64,000 nt of DNA, from the NCBI GenBank assembly GCA_034008185.1, contig CM067089.1:22602213-22666212 (forward strand). The letters are read 5' to 3'. The stretch's first letter is position 1. The number at the start of each line of letters is the position of its first letter. This stretch comes from Gorsachius magnificus. Lineage: Eukaryota; Chordata; Aves; Pelecaniformes; Ardeidae. Below are positions 25,004-36,582 of the stretch, one piece after another. Position numbers and translations under genes: made by a program. The notes beneath the pieces were generated by a model. That model did no database searches. It worked only from the letters and a program-made list of their open reading frames with translations, and was not told the origin of the DNA.

Positions 25004-25021
25004 AATAAATGGGCAAATAAA
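25004..25021 (+). promoter_or_regulatory. TM9SF3: Paired poly(A) signals AATAAA
   Basis: Two AATAAA hexamers, at 25004-25009 and 25016-25021, about 1.56 kb past the stop codon. The close pair, followed by T-rich sequence, makes this a reasonable distal cleavage site. Confidence 0.45.
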
Positions 25022-25040
25022 GGTTAAGTCTTTCTAAGAT

Positions 25041-28000
25041 GACTGTTAATTATGCACTGTATTTAGCTAGAAATATCCTGAATGTGTTTGTGACAGATTT
25101 GAGAGCCACTCGGCTTGATTTTTTGGTGTTTTTTTTTTTTTTTTAGGCATCTGCCATATAGGGATATTTTCACCAGTGTGGCTGTCTGAAGTAGAGCACC
25201 TGCCATTGAGAAGGCAACTTCCTGAATTTAAAAAAATGAGCAAAGTATTTGTAATGATTAGCAATCTTTTTTTTTTTTAATCTCTCTATAAAAAGTACTG
25301 ATAATGCAGTAGCCAGAATGAGAAACAACCATTCTTTGGCAGGGTCGGGCTGGGGGAGCTGAACTGATAGGCAGGAGTGAGAAGCAACGCATCCGGCTGT
25401 ATATGGCTTCCGGAAAGTATTTGAGCTTTCAGCTCTGATTTCCCTGGAGAATTTTAACCAATCTGTCAGAAAATAAAATTAAGTTTTGCTTCAAGTGAAT
25501 GGTTGGTGTCTGTAGCTGAACACTCTGCCGTTTAACAGAAGATAACTTTTTTTTTTGAAGTACAGGCTGATTTTAAGATGAGCTATAAACTGGGTCAACA
25601 GTTAGTTTTCCTTTGTTCCAAAACATGGAGACTTAAAGCAGAGTGGGTTTTGCACTAGTTCTTGCTAGTGCATACAGCTGTGGGAAGCCCTCTTTTCATC
25701 CATGTTCTTCTAAATCTGAAGTGAGAAGCCCTTACTTCACACAATAAATACATTAAGTACTCCCCTGAGATAGAAGTTTTTAAAGGAAATATTTTGATAA
25801 TGGGTCTGTTTCTCTATTTAGAGCACTGCTATGTGATTAGTCTATCAGAAATGTCACTAAACCGTTTGTGAATTTCATTTAATCACTTTTTAATGCCACA
25901 GAATGGTGGGCTGCCTACTTGCTTTCTCTATCCTCTGGCATATAAAGCTAATAAGCTTTTGCATATCCAGATAGGATTCTATAGCTTTTAAAGTGGCATT
26001 GAAAAGATGCTTACTGCACAGGCATTGCTTTTGTTTCTGCCAGCACGTCCCTCTGGAGGAGTACTGTGTTTAAATCATTGACATTTTTATACTTCCACCC
26101 TAGCACGTGAGTAAGTGTGAGGGGGGTTGCTTTGTTTTCCCCCTTCCTTTTGTTTTCTGAAGGAGTGCGAAATGCGACTGGTTCTCAACAGCTTGTCTTT
26201 ATGGTTGCTGTTTGGGGCAAGGTTATTTATTTGTCCCCCCAAAACTGTGGATATAGCTTGAACCATCTTGCTTAATAGAATTCGGAAGCTCTCTGCTTAG
26301 ATGATGTAGTCCTTCCTCTTTTATGGAAGAAATAAAGATCTTGCAGCCAACACTCCTCTTTCCATGGTTGTTTCTTAGGAGTTTCTGGTTCTTGAAGATT
26401 TTTGATAACTCTTCAGTTGGCCACTCGGTGCTTCTCTTCCCACTTCTGGTACAGAGGCCAGAGAATTGGGTAAATAGTTGTGTAGCAATAGCCAGTCTTG
26501 ACCAAATGCTTTAGATAAATAAAACTGTAAAATCTTTTCAATTGAGGCAGAGTGCATATAGAAAGCACCTCTGGTACTTCATGTATGAAAAGTGGTGAAA
26601 GCTGGATTGGAGATAATGGAGACTGCGAATAAACATTACGTTATGCGCTTATTTTGATGTCTGAATGTTTTGAAGCAACAGTGTCTATTAATTCCTCTCC
26701 AGACTTGCATTCCAAAGTGTGTAAAGGGCACGCAATTTATTTTTCTGTATGATAGTTTAGGTGTATTTCTTCAAAAAGTTTCAGGTTAAAAAAGAAAACC
26801 AAAAACCTAACGCTCTTTACACTTTTGGTGCTAAAACTGGGTAAAACTGATAGCACATTCCTATGACTACCATTACTGCAGAGGTAACACAAATGAGAAA
26901 GTGACATTTTGCTCTGGCTTCAGCATCGCCAGCATCTGGCCAGATTTGCCCAATGAAGTACATATACACGGCTTCACTGAAAACAGAAAAACTGTGTACC
27001 TGTGAGTGCATCAGCAATGGCTCCACTGGAATGTGTGCAAAAAGCATAAGCTTTGGGAAAAAACAAGTCTCCTCTCCAGCCTGTGGACAAGTAAGCAGAA
27101 TAGTTGGAGCTGGAGTTGAGGGGTCCTCTTGTCTTGAATTAATTTTTAACTGTGCAGCTTGTGGTTCATTTTAAGAGTTGGTTGGGACTTGTAGATTGGA
27201 GAAGGATTCCATTTTTTTGATCCGTCGGATCTTTTCCAGCTAAATGCACGATGGTAGCAGCAGTCTGGCAATGGCTGTTAGCGCTGCTGCTGTCTAAACC
27301 AAGTATCTCCTACCAGGCTTAGCACTGCAGTCACGACAGCCCCTGCTATTGCTGGACCTCTCTTGGAATATAGCCACGTTTTACAATTTTGAAGCAGCAC
27401 GTTTATGGTTTGCACTCTTCAGGAGCATCTTTTCTCAAAAAAAAAAAGTTTTGATGCCATTTGTTTTCCAGATGGAGAAGTATAGAAATGAGCCTTGCAA
27501 GGGAACATTTGCTTTTTGCTAAATAGCTTCAGGGAAAAAATTCTCCTAATTTTCTGAGGGGATGTCTCCATGCGAGTTCTACAAAGTAGTTCCTCACATC
27601 TCGCAGTTTTATCCAGGAGGTGCTTTTTCAGTTGGGGGAAGGGGCTGTTACAGTATTACCTTTATGACTAGTGCTGTGGTTCTGAAATTTTTCTTCAATT
27701 TTTGGGTTATGGCATGTGGAACAAAAAAAAAAAAAAAAAAAAATGGGAAAACCCATGAATCTGGAAGGTTTTGGGCAGTTCCAGTAAATTCAAGCAGCTC
27801 TTGGAGAGAATCACTTTAAAGGGCAGGAGCTCATTTGGGAAAAGGATAAGAAAAAGTTGGTTAATCTGATGGACTAACCTATTTCTAAGGCAAGCCTCTG
27901 GAAACATCTGCTGTTACGGTACCATGTGCCGCCAGCCCCACATCAATTATGGCCTTTTCCTTCCCATCAGTGTATTTGCCCCGGTGCCAGGCTGTTGCAG

Positions 28001-29875
28001 GAAACCAAGGGATCATCTGTCACGAGCAAGGGAGGCGATGTTAGTTGAGTTGCTACCAGTGGTTTTGGCTTGTTGATAGGTTAATTTTCTCGCCAGCTCC
28101 CAGTAATAGAATACAGAACAGTATGTCGAGTATTTCTGGAGGTTCTACCATGCCGAGGCTCCATTTCTCACGGAAAACAAACCCATAGGAACTCCCTTAC
28201 TTTCTACATGGAAGATCACCTTCAAGACCGAGACATAACTGTACGAGTTTGTACTTATCCTTCAGCTGGCATCACGTGGCTACAGCATTCCAGAAAATAC
28301 ACGCATTTTTAGAATTGGGAGCTGATGTGCAATAAACAGAATACTTTATTTTACAGAACTGTTCTTTTAGGGAGGGTTCTATTACAATAATCCTAGTGTA
28401 GAAATAAACTCCTCTGCTACTGTGAGATATGTTTCCCATAGGATGTGGTAGTTACCTTGATAGATTCCAGTTCACCCAAGCATAGACTTAAGCCCTGTAA
28501 AGCTGAAACACTATGCTGGGGCTGGGCCAAAGCATCCAGTCTCCAGTAGCTCTGTCTAACAAGCTGACCAGACCTGAAAGCCATGCTACAATTAGGCAGC
28601 AGGCTGTGAAGTTTTGTCCAGAAGGCTGTGCACAGCAAGCTTTTCCTTGATTTCTGAAAAGTTTTGAGAGCTGTAGCAACTGTTTCTGAGAATATTCCAA
28701 ACGTGGCTGAGAACATTGCGTGAAACTGAGCTCAAGGAAGCTTTTGTGGCTGCTCATTCCCATTTCCCAAAGGTTTGACTCAGAAATTTCAGAGTTGTGT
28801 GATGTGCGAAAGCACTAGACAAGGCATGGTGGTTTTCTGGGCGACTGGAGATGGAATGCTCCCTCTGAGTTCATTTTATGCTATTTTTTCATTCTGAATC
28901 ACTACGCCTTAGTTTAGCCGTATGGCTTTATTGGGCTGAGAAAAATGGCTTGCGTTGTTAGCTTAGCGTGAGGCTCTTCCTGCTCCGCTACAGAGGAGTA
29001 GCTGCAAGAGCGGGATGGAAATTTTCTCCTCGTTTCCCTTCCAGTGCCTGACCGGGAGTTGGCAGGTGGCTTAGTGAACATTGCCTACTGTTGTAAAGAG
29101 AGTTCTGACAGTTTTAGAGACACCCGTTTACCTGCAAGAACTGGAGACTTTCATAATAAAACATTGGAGAGATGCTGTTAGGTTACTTCAGTTCTGCATC
29201 TGGACTCTGCAGAATCATTTTGAACTGCTTACCTGAAAGTTGATTTTTTTTGTTGCAAATTGGGGTTTTTTTCTGTTTATCTCACTGCCAGAAAGTGATC
29301 AAATGCCCACCTTTGCCTGAATCTGAGTTTTTGTATGATATGCACAGCAAATAAATAAAACCACAAAGGAACTCGTTCTTCCTGGTTGTAGCAATCTAAA
29401 GCGTGACGTGTGAGACAAACCTAATTTAAAGTATTGCTTGCCTAACGAAGGGAAACCTCTGTGTATTCTGTGCCATAGCCAGGTGTGTGATTTGGATGAA
29501 GATGTTACTGCAGATAAATCTATGGACAGAAGTCCTGTGCAGAAACTGTGACTGGGAAGCTTCTCTAAGGCAACTCTCCATGAAGCAGCATCTCTGCTTT
29601 TTTGACAGATCCATTAAATTCTACCCGCTGCTGTGACACAGCCTAAGCTCAGGTGGCGTACACTATTGGGCTCTGTAAAGGAGGCCTGCGGGTGAACAGG
29701 TAAATGCAACTATCCCACCTGTGTCTCATAGCAAAGGCTTGGAGAAATGTTTTTACTTTCCCAACCCATCCTTTTGAGGAAAAGGAAAAAAGAATATTTA
29801 TTTTATTATGTATTTTTTTTCCTATGGCAAAAAATCCTTTGGAAAGACCAGTGGATTCACCTTATAAGAACTTTG
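25041..29875. other. TM9SF3 3' flank / intergenic
   Basis: No gene recognised. It may include longer TM9SF3 3' UTR forms: AATAAA occurs at 26518-26523, 26628-26633 and 28331-28336. Simple runs include T tracts near 25131 and 25268 and A21 at 27723-27743. Open frames such as 28417-28716 (minus) have no recognisable similarity. Confidence 0.7.
27723..27743. repeat. Poly-A run, 21 bases
   Basis: Homopolymer A downstream of TM9SF3. The sequence before it is not a recognised retroelement. Confidence 0.9.
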
Positions 29876-30100
29876 AACTTAGGTTAGACATTAGGAAAAA
29901 TTTCTTCACAGCAAGGGTTGTCAGGCACTGGAATGGGTTGCCCAGGGAAGGGGTCAAGTCCCCATCCCTGGAGGTATTTAAAAGACAGGTAGACAAGGAG
30001 CTTAGGGATATGGTTTAGTGGTGGGATGGCAGGGTTAGGTTAACGGCTGGGCTTGGTGATCTTAAAGGTCTTTTCCAACCTAAATGATTCTATGATTCTA
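29876..30100 (+). mobile_element. CR1 LINE 3' fragment (plus)
   Basis: 5'-truncated CR1 non-LTR retrotransposon. The frame ending at the TAG at 30016-30018 encodes [20 protein letters not shown] and then [17 protein letters not shown], the C-terminal end of the CR1 ORF2 product. The 3' UTR runs through TTAGGTTAACGG, CTTAAAGGTCTTTTCCAACC and ends in the repeated ATGATTCT octamers at about 30085-30100, the diagnostic CR1 tail. It shares its tail type with the copies at 40455 and 51521. The first few bases at the 5' end are uncertain. Confidence 0.93.
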
Positions 30101-33100
30101 ACTCAAGAGATGTTTTTCCAAGGGTGTCCCATGCCCTCCTGCTTAACCTTGCAGCAGAGATAACCAAACCCACCAGCTTTGCTGATGCTTTCCAAGCACA
30201 ACTGACTCCTGTATGAACCCTGAAAATGGTTTTTAAGTGAAGTGATGAAACATCCGTTTCACGTGCCTTGGTTTGGGAACCAGTGGTCAAGCCAAAACTC
30301 ATGCTTCCCTCTACGGCAGACTTCTCCCCCTGCCTCCCGCAGCCTGTCCTGACTACAGCTGACAAATACTCCCGAAGGAGCTTGTTTTCCCTCGTGCAGT
30401 TTAAAGATTGCAGTAATGATGGGAAAACATTTGGTGCTTTTTGAGATGGCATGATTTAAAATCCTGTTTCCCGCTACTTTGATGAACAAAAAGGAGTTTT
30501 CCAACTGTCAATTGCTTACTCCCAGCTTCCCAAAGTGTCACTGCCTGTGTGTAACAGGGAGATGATGTTAAATGCATGTTGAGTTGTTAATGCACGGGTG
30601 AATGTGCCTGTGACTGCAGTGCGCTATGGGTACAGTGGATTTCAGAACCCTGGAACAGGTTTAAGCACGTACGTGTCAGCACCTTTAAAGATTCCTTTTG
30701 GGTAGGGAATCATTTAGCCTTAGGTGAGATATTTGCTGGGTGGCAATGCAATGAACTTGATAAAAGAAGAACAACCCACCCCCAACCTATTGTGGGATAG
30801 ACTAGAATGGGTGATGGAATGGAGGGAGAGCAGAGGTGAATATTCATTTTATCACCTGGATTTGTCAATGACAGTGGTCAAGCAGGTGAAGAAAGGATGT
30901 CCTAAGAGAGGTCAGCTCTAGAAGTGATAAGGGGAGTCGAGAGCAATAGACTGCTGGGTAAAACCAGATGGAGAAAATGGACAAGAGGAGGTGGGAAAAG
31001 CGAACGGGCTTCAGCAGGGTGGGAAGCCTGTAAAGGCACTCACAGAGTACACAAGCCTTTGACAGTGCCACGGAGCAGAGGGAGGGCGATGGCTCCGCAG
31101 AGCACCCAGTGGTGCCTGTAGGACCTGATGCACGGCACATCGAGCTAAACCTGCAGCAGGGGGGGTTTCCTACCAAAGAGGAAGCAACGAAATAAGTCTA
31201 AGCAGCAGGTCTTGTGGAAAACCTAACAAACTTGTGTGTTGTTTTGGCCCTGGGATGTGTTGTGTGCGGGGATATTCCATCAGCGCTAAGTAGCTCCCAC
31301 ATAGCTTTGCTCATGGATGCTGTTCAGAAAGAGCTGTGTGCATTCATGCTCAGTGAGGCTTGAAAAGACAGTGGATTTTGTTTGCATTTGTTGGGCAGGA
31401 GGGGATTCTGCAAAGGAAAAGGCTGCCTTTGACAGTGATTGATATAGATCGTTTTGTTTTCAGATAGTCAAGTGTTGGTGTCACGAGTTGCACTGCTGGT
31501 GTGAGACTTCACTGTTTTACCTGCTCAGATGAAAAAGATATTTTCACAGGGCTTTTTATGTTCCTGATGTGCACTGATGAGGCACCTACCAATCAAGGTG
31601 ACATAAACTGATCTTCTAAACACCGAGAACCAGTCACCACCCTGAATTGTGCTGCTTTGGCTGCTGGTGGCGAAACACTGTGATTATTACTGAAAGCCAT
31701 CTCTAGAAGGGTTGAGCAGCTCTCACGTTAGGGAATGGACTTCCAGAAAGGGTCTGCTGAAGTGGGAGAACTTCTCTGTCTGTGTGTGGATAATACCAAT
31801 AGACTCCTCTGAACTCCCTCACGGGCTCATTCGAGTTGCACAATTAAAGATCCACATTTTATTGTGCTCCCTTCCTCTTCAAAGCTGTAGGATGCCCTCT
31901 TGTATGCCCATCCATGTCTGTAATAGAGCTTCTATATGTGGAAGAGGTTGGGCTCCCCAACACAGGTTGCCATCCTGGAAGAGGTTAGCAAACAGTTTCC
32001 ATGTCGTCAAAAAACTTTGTTCTTAGTGGCTGACAGCCCAAACCTCCACACTGCTGGCAAGGGCAGTGCTTGCTCTGCTGATCCATGATGCTGGTCAGGG
32101 AAGCTGTGGACCCACCCTTGCAAGCATTGAAGCTTTTGTTTTCCAGCTTCCCGTACCCTCAGAAAGCAATGCTGCCAGGACCTGCTCTACAGAGTAAAGG
32201 ATCACCTAGTGCTGTTATCTCACAGGAATCGGGAATTCCTCTGAAGCACAGAAGGGGATCAGCCTTTCCTTTTAAATAAGCACTAGGCTCTGCTCTTTAT
32301 CTGATGAAGTCATAGAAATTAGCAGCCTAATGCAGAAAAAGTAAAAGTTGGTAGCGTTAGTGGATATCTGCATACATTCTTCTTAAAAAGCCTACAGTGA
32401 TGGAAATGCCCTTGGTTCTTCATGGCAATCTGCTCTAGGGCTTCCGTGTTTTACTGCTAGAAAGCTTGCCTGAAACCTAAATCTTCCTTGGTGCAGCTGG
32501 TGCTTATTCTTCCTTTCCATATTAAAGAAGGCTGCTGTCTTTTCCTCTGTCCTCCATGCAAGTCTCGGCTCAGGTCTTCCAGAGGCGTACCCAGAGCCCC
32601 TAGTAATCTGCTAAAATGGTGAGAGCAAGAGCAGCAGCAAGGTGCTTCTATGTATATGGGGCCTTAAGAGCTAGACTGGTTTCCAAAATTGCCATTCCTT
32701 TCATTTTTCTGTTCAGGACACTCATCAATGGATGGGTCAGCTGCATTTCAAACCCCTGTGAGTTGGATGAGAACATGTACGCATTTAGGGCTCCTGTTGG
32801 AAGTGCCCTTATTCTCCAGGCTTGACCTCAACAGGTGGATTTGGTGTTACACCCCCAGTTTGGTGACCATCAGTAAGGAGAAAAGGGTGGAGAGTTTGGA
32901 ATGAGCATCCTCAGGGAAGGCAAATGGCCAGGCAGCTGTGGTGTTATCCAGCATTAGCAGTAAGTCCTAGTCACAACCTTGACTTGTCCGTTGAAAGGTG
33001 TTCTTGTTATTCCTATTTTTGCCTCATTTTGCCAAGATTGGTACAGCAAAAGGGTGTTTCACTCTTTCAATGAAAATCCAAGACATTTCCCATGCATATT

Positions 33101-33696
33101 TTCTCTGCCTACCCTGTGAGTGACAGCCCCTGGAGTAGCCCGGGACTTTCCTTCATGGGTGACCCAGGCTCCCCCACCTGCTGGTCCCTGTCCTTCAGGT
33201 TTCTCCTCTGATCTTCTGGGACCTGCTTGGAAGCACAAAGTGGAGGAAATGCAGTGTGTCTTCTGCTCAGCTATTGCCAGAACCACTGACGTTGAAGGCT
33301 AAATGTGGGTCTTGGGTGTGAGCATGGACCAGCTTCTGCGTTTATTGGGGCCACAGAAATAAATGGCCAGTTTGCTCCGTCTCGTATCACCTTTCAAAAG
33401 ACAACAAGAGAGATTCTGAGGTGCTGGTGGATACCTGACCGCCATCACCTTGTTTACAGCCCCCAGAAAATGCAGATTTGACAGAAAAACTTTGGTGTTA
33501 GAAGTTTTGCTCAGGGTGTTTCTTGTGCAGAGCCTACATGTCCATCACATGCACAAAAGCGTCCCATGCTATAAAGATTTTTAGAGTGCCCTTACTGCAA
33601 TGTCTTGCACCTTGCTGGTAGTTGTTTACATGACAACTGGTTTTTATCTTTCTTGACCTGAGCTGACTTCTTGACTTGACTTTCTTGACTTGAGCT
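30101..33696. other. Intergenic
   Basis: No gene, RNA or transposon recognised. Overlapping open frames at 30090-30452 (minus), 30865-31176 (minus) and 31712-32026 (plus) are unremarkable. A CTTGACTTGA-rich patch at about 33651-33690 lies just before the next CR1. Confidence 0.7.
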
Positions 33697-33968
33697 GTGA
33701 CAGGACAAGGAGTAATGGTTTTAAACTAAAACAGGGTAGGTTTAGACTGGATATAAGGAAGAAATTCTTTACAATGAGGGTAGTGAAACACTGGAACGGG
33801 TTGCCCAGAGAGGTAGTGGAGGCCCCATCTCTGGAAACATTCAAGACCAGGTTGGATGGGGCTCTGAGCAACCTGATCTAGTTAAAGGTGTCCCTGCTCA
33901 CTGCAGGGGGGTTGGACTAGATGACCTCTAGGGGTCCCTTCCAACCCAAAACATTCTATGATTCTATG
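33697..33968 (+). mobile_element. CR1 LINE 3' fragment (plus), second tail type
   Basis: 5'-truncated CR1. The ORF2 C-terminus reads [20 protein letters not shown], then [20 protein letters not shown], ending [11 protein letters not shown] with stop at 33879-33881. The tail differs from the other three copies: GGTGTCCCTGCTCACTGCAG, then GGTTGGACTAGATGACCTCT and CCCTTCCAACCCAAAACATT, ending in two ATTCTATG octamers. This is a different CR1 subfamily from the neighbours. Confidence 0.95.
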
Positions 33969-35489
33969 ACCTCTCCCCCTGGTTGGCTGTGTGGGCCATG
34001 TATCCTCAGTGCTGTGTGTTAGAGAAGATGAACAGAGAAGCTGGTGCCTGGGGTGGAAAGTGGGCAGCTCATGCCAGCCCGTCCTTCCTGGGGGAGGGAG
34101 TCTCCTCCAGGCTCCCCAGCCAGACGTTTTGCCTTTACCTGATGTGCTTTTCACCAGTGGTAGAAAACTCTAGTGTGTTCGATCAGCAGAGCTTTTGACC
34201 ACGGTCTTTATGCCAGCCTTTTTGGCCTCTGTGAAGCTTTGGAGAGGATATTAATTTCCTGACTTTATTTTTTCTGGGAAGCTGATATTAAGTGGGAGGC
34301 AGGGGAGAAGCTTTGCAGTGGTCTGCGTTGCTGCTGAGGAGATGCCTGAATCACATTGTGCCTTTTTATGCTCAGGTATAATTCGTTGCTGTAGACTAGA
34401 AGGGACAAATTTATGGATAGCTGATGGCAAGCTATTGTCTGCCTGAGCGAAGGGAGGGTTCGGAGCCGGTGCTGTAATGGGAAACACTGCTTGAAGATCC
34501 TGACGTGGGAGCTTGGAAGTATGCAGTTGAAGGAGCACAGAGTTATGGCACAGGGAGACTGCGGTATGTCCATTCACCCCAAGAACCCCCCACTGAGGCT
34601 GTACTCTTGTCAGCTCTCCTCTGCTCACCGGTGCAGCGCCTGTGCTGTCTTTGCTGCATCTGCTGAGCGGCACGAGGACGGGTGAGCAACCATTAACTAT
34701 TGCTGCAGCCTCAGACCGTAACGCCTTGCCCAAGCAGCAGCGGCCTGGGCAGTGCTGAATTCAGGCTGAAGCACCTGGCCCTTGCAAGAGGACTCTTAAA
34801 ACTCTTCAGCACCTGGTGAGGTGGCCGGGCTTTGGGGCCCTGCCCTTTCCCTGTGGGTCCCTGTAAACAGCAGAGCTATCCCACCCATGCAGATCTCCTC
34901 CATCACAAGCCAGCAGCCCTTAAGTATGATGCTTTCCAACGTGTTACTCCACGCTCTGCTGTGAAAGATGGCTGAGATACCACCCCAGGCAGCTGATGGT
35001 CCACCAACTCAGATCCCATGGTGTAGGTTTTGATGCAGCCAAGCATCTCACATGCAATCCATCCGCCTGGTTTCCCAAGCCTCACTGTACATCGATCACC
35101 CCAAAGCCCCAGTTTCCAACAAAATGGCCCAGTTGCCCGCAAAAGCTGCCACCACGTGCTTAAAAAGCGGGCAAGAGGGATAGGCACATGCCCTGAGGTT
35201 TTGTCCCATCTCAATTTTTCCCGTCCTTTAGTTGGGTTTTGGGGTTTTTGCCCCATTTTTCCCCACCCACGGTCTTGCGATTCCCCTTACGTGTGGATTT
35301 TAAGGCGAAATATTGTTTCTCCTGGCGGTGGATGAGCCGCTTCCCTCTGGCTAAGCCCCTGGAGCGGTGATTATTTGGGGGGGGCAAGAGGGGCATAAGA
35401 ACGGCGGCGGTAATTGCTGTATTTAATAATTTTGGTTATTTATTATTAGAATTCGAGCTTTTATCACCCAAGTATGGCAACCGAGAGAG
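33969..35489. other. Intergenic, upstream of TLL2
   Basis: GC content rises toward the TLL2 promoter. No gene or repeat recognised. The 160-codon minus-strand frame at 34251-34733 has no recognisable similarity. An AT-rich stretch at about 35411-35470 immediately precedes the CpG-rich promoter. Confidence 0.7.
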
Positions 35490-35732
35490 GGACCGGGTTC
35501 CTCACCCCCCCGCCCCCGAGGGACCCCACACCCACCCCCCCACCCCCCCCCCCAGCCCGGGGTGCGGGGTCCCTCGGGGGCGGGGCAGAGGCGCGGGCGC
35601 AGACGCGATTGGCTGCCCTTGCCGACTGACAGCGGCGGCGGCTCCCGCCCCTCGCCTCCCGCCGTGGCGGGGCTTTACCGGCGCCGCGCAGTGCCCGCAG
35701 CCCCGGGCAGCCGCGCCGCTTTCTCCGCCGCT
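35490..35732 (+). promoter_or_regulatory. TLL2: TLL2 promoter and 5' UTR
   Basis: GC- and CpG-rich DNA directly before the TLL2 start codon, part of an island that continues to about 36.2 kb. Visible elements: a C-rich tract with repeated C runs at 35504-35555, a GC box (GGGGGCGGGGC) at 35576-35586 and an inverted CCAAT box (ATTGG) at 35608-35612. No TATA box is obvious close to the start, as usual for CpG-island promoters. The transcription start cannot be placed from sequence alone. Confidence 0.7.
35504..35555 (-). promoter_or_regulatory. G-run tract, possible G-quadruplex on minus strand
   Basis: The plus strand carries at least five runs of three or more C separated by short spacers; the complementary strand therefore fits the G3+N1-7 quadruplex pattern. 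It sits about 180-230 bp upstream of the TLL2 ATG. Confidence 0.55.
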
Positions 35733-35883
35733 ATGGGCCGGGGGGTTGCCCCGCTCCGCCGTTTGCTGCTATCGCTGCTCCTTCTACCTACCACCGGGAC
35801 GGGGGGACGGGGAGCCGGCTTAACGGTGGGGGAACCGGAGACGGCGGAGGAGGCGATGGAGTACCGCGACCCTTGCAAAGCCG
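35733..35883 (+). CDS. TLL2: TLL2 exon 1: signal peptide and start of prodomain
   Basis: Tolloid-like 2, a secreted zinc metalloprotease of the BMP1/tolloid (astacin) family that processes matrix and TGF-beta-family precursors. Only exon 1 is here: 151 nt, 50 codons plus one base. The ATG has G at -3 and +4 and is the only in-frame ATG before the signal peptide. MGRGVAPLRRLLLSLLLLP is a signal peptide with a basic n-region; an acidic stretch (GEPETAEEAMEYRD) follows, ending in DPCKA, the conserved prodomain motif at the exon 1 boundary of BMP1, TLL1 and TLL2. The donor GTAGGG at 35884 leaves phase 1, as needed for the next Ala-(Val/Ala)-Phe codons. TLL2 rather than TLL1 is inferred from its place just downstream of TM9SF3, as in human. 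Confidence 0.88.
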
Positions 35884-36361
35884 GTAGGGGAGCGGGCGGG
35901 CTGCAACTCCGGGAGAAGTTTGCTAAGCACGGCGGGGGCGGACAGGTTGCCATGCGAAGCGCTCCTCCTTACCCTGGGACACCGGGCTCACCTGGCCGCG
36001 GCGGGAGACCCCCCGCCCCGGCCGGCCGGGAGCCGCCTCGGCATCCCCCTGCCCTCCTAAACCCCAGCGGGCACCCGGCGAGCTCCCCCGCTGCTCCCTG
36101 TCCCGCCGGTGCCGGGGGGGGGGGATGTGTGTGTGGATGCCCCCCAGCCTGCGCCCCCGCCGCCCCCGTTACCTGCGGGTTGCAGCCCCGGGTAGGAGGC
36201 TACGCCCGGGAATTTTAAAAAAAATGATCCCCGTTCCCCCCATCTCTGTGCTCCCCCACCTGCTATCCCCCCCTCCCATGCGAGATCCCCTCTGCAAAGC
36301 CGGGGAAATGCCCAGTGGTACTTTGCATTTTGGTGTTGCTGGTTTTTTTGCTTTTTTGTTC

Positions 36362-36379
36362 TTTTTTTTTTTTTTTTTT
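36362..36379. repeat. Poly-T run, 18 bases
   Basis: Homopolymer T in TLL2 intron 1, followed by a C-rich stretch. Simple sequence. Confidence 0.9.
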
Positions 36380-36552
36380 CCCTTCTCCCCCCCGTATAAG
36401 CTTTTTCCTGTACATTTTTGCAGCCTGTTGGCAGCTGTTTCAACTTGTCCCGAGGTCTGTCCGACCCGAAGTTGCGGTGTGTGTCCCGCAGAGGCTGGAG
36501 CACGCTGGTGCTTGGCGGGCAGCCTCTCCGGCTGCAGCTGCTGGCACTGGCA

Positions 36553-36582
36553 CGGGGGCTCCCGGGGGCTCCCTGGGGCTCC
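36553..36582. repeat. 10-bp GC-rich tandem repeat, three units
   Basis: Three successive units of CGGGGGCTCC, the third with one change. A minor tandem repeat at the downstream edge of the CpG-rich region. Confidence 0.7.

Larger units (their letters stand above)
23451..25040 (+). other. TM9SF3: TM9SF3 3' UTR (right boundary uncertain)
   Basis: Sequence after the stop is AT-rich with several ATTTA pentamers and T-rich runs, as expected of a long regulated 3' UTR. Candidate poly(A) signals are at 24709-24714, 25004-25009 and 25016-25021. From memory, the human gene has a 3' UTR of several kb, so longer forms using later signals (for example 26518-26523 or 26628-26633) are possible. The right edge given here is the cluster near 25.0 kb. 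Confidence 0.65.
35490..36210. other. TLL2: CpG island over TLL2 exon 1
   Basis: Dense CpG and GC-rich sequence spanning promoter, first coding exon and the start of intron 1, in contrast to the CpG-poor flanks. It explains the long open frames on both strands here (for example 35562-36218 plus and 36057-36752 minus). Confidence 0.85.

Noticed and set aside
29704..30018. 104-codon plus frame as a possible gene
   Set aside because: Its C-terminal half is the end of CR1 ORF2; the first half is unrelated flank.
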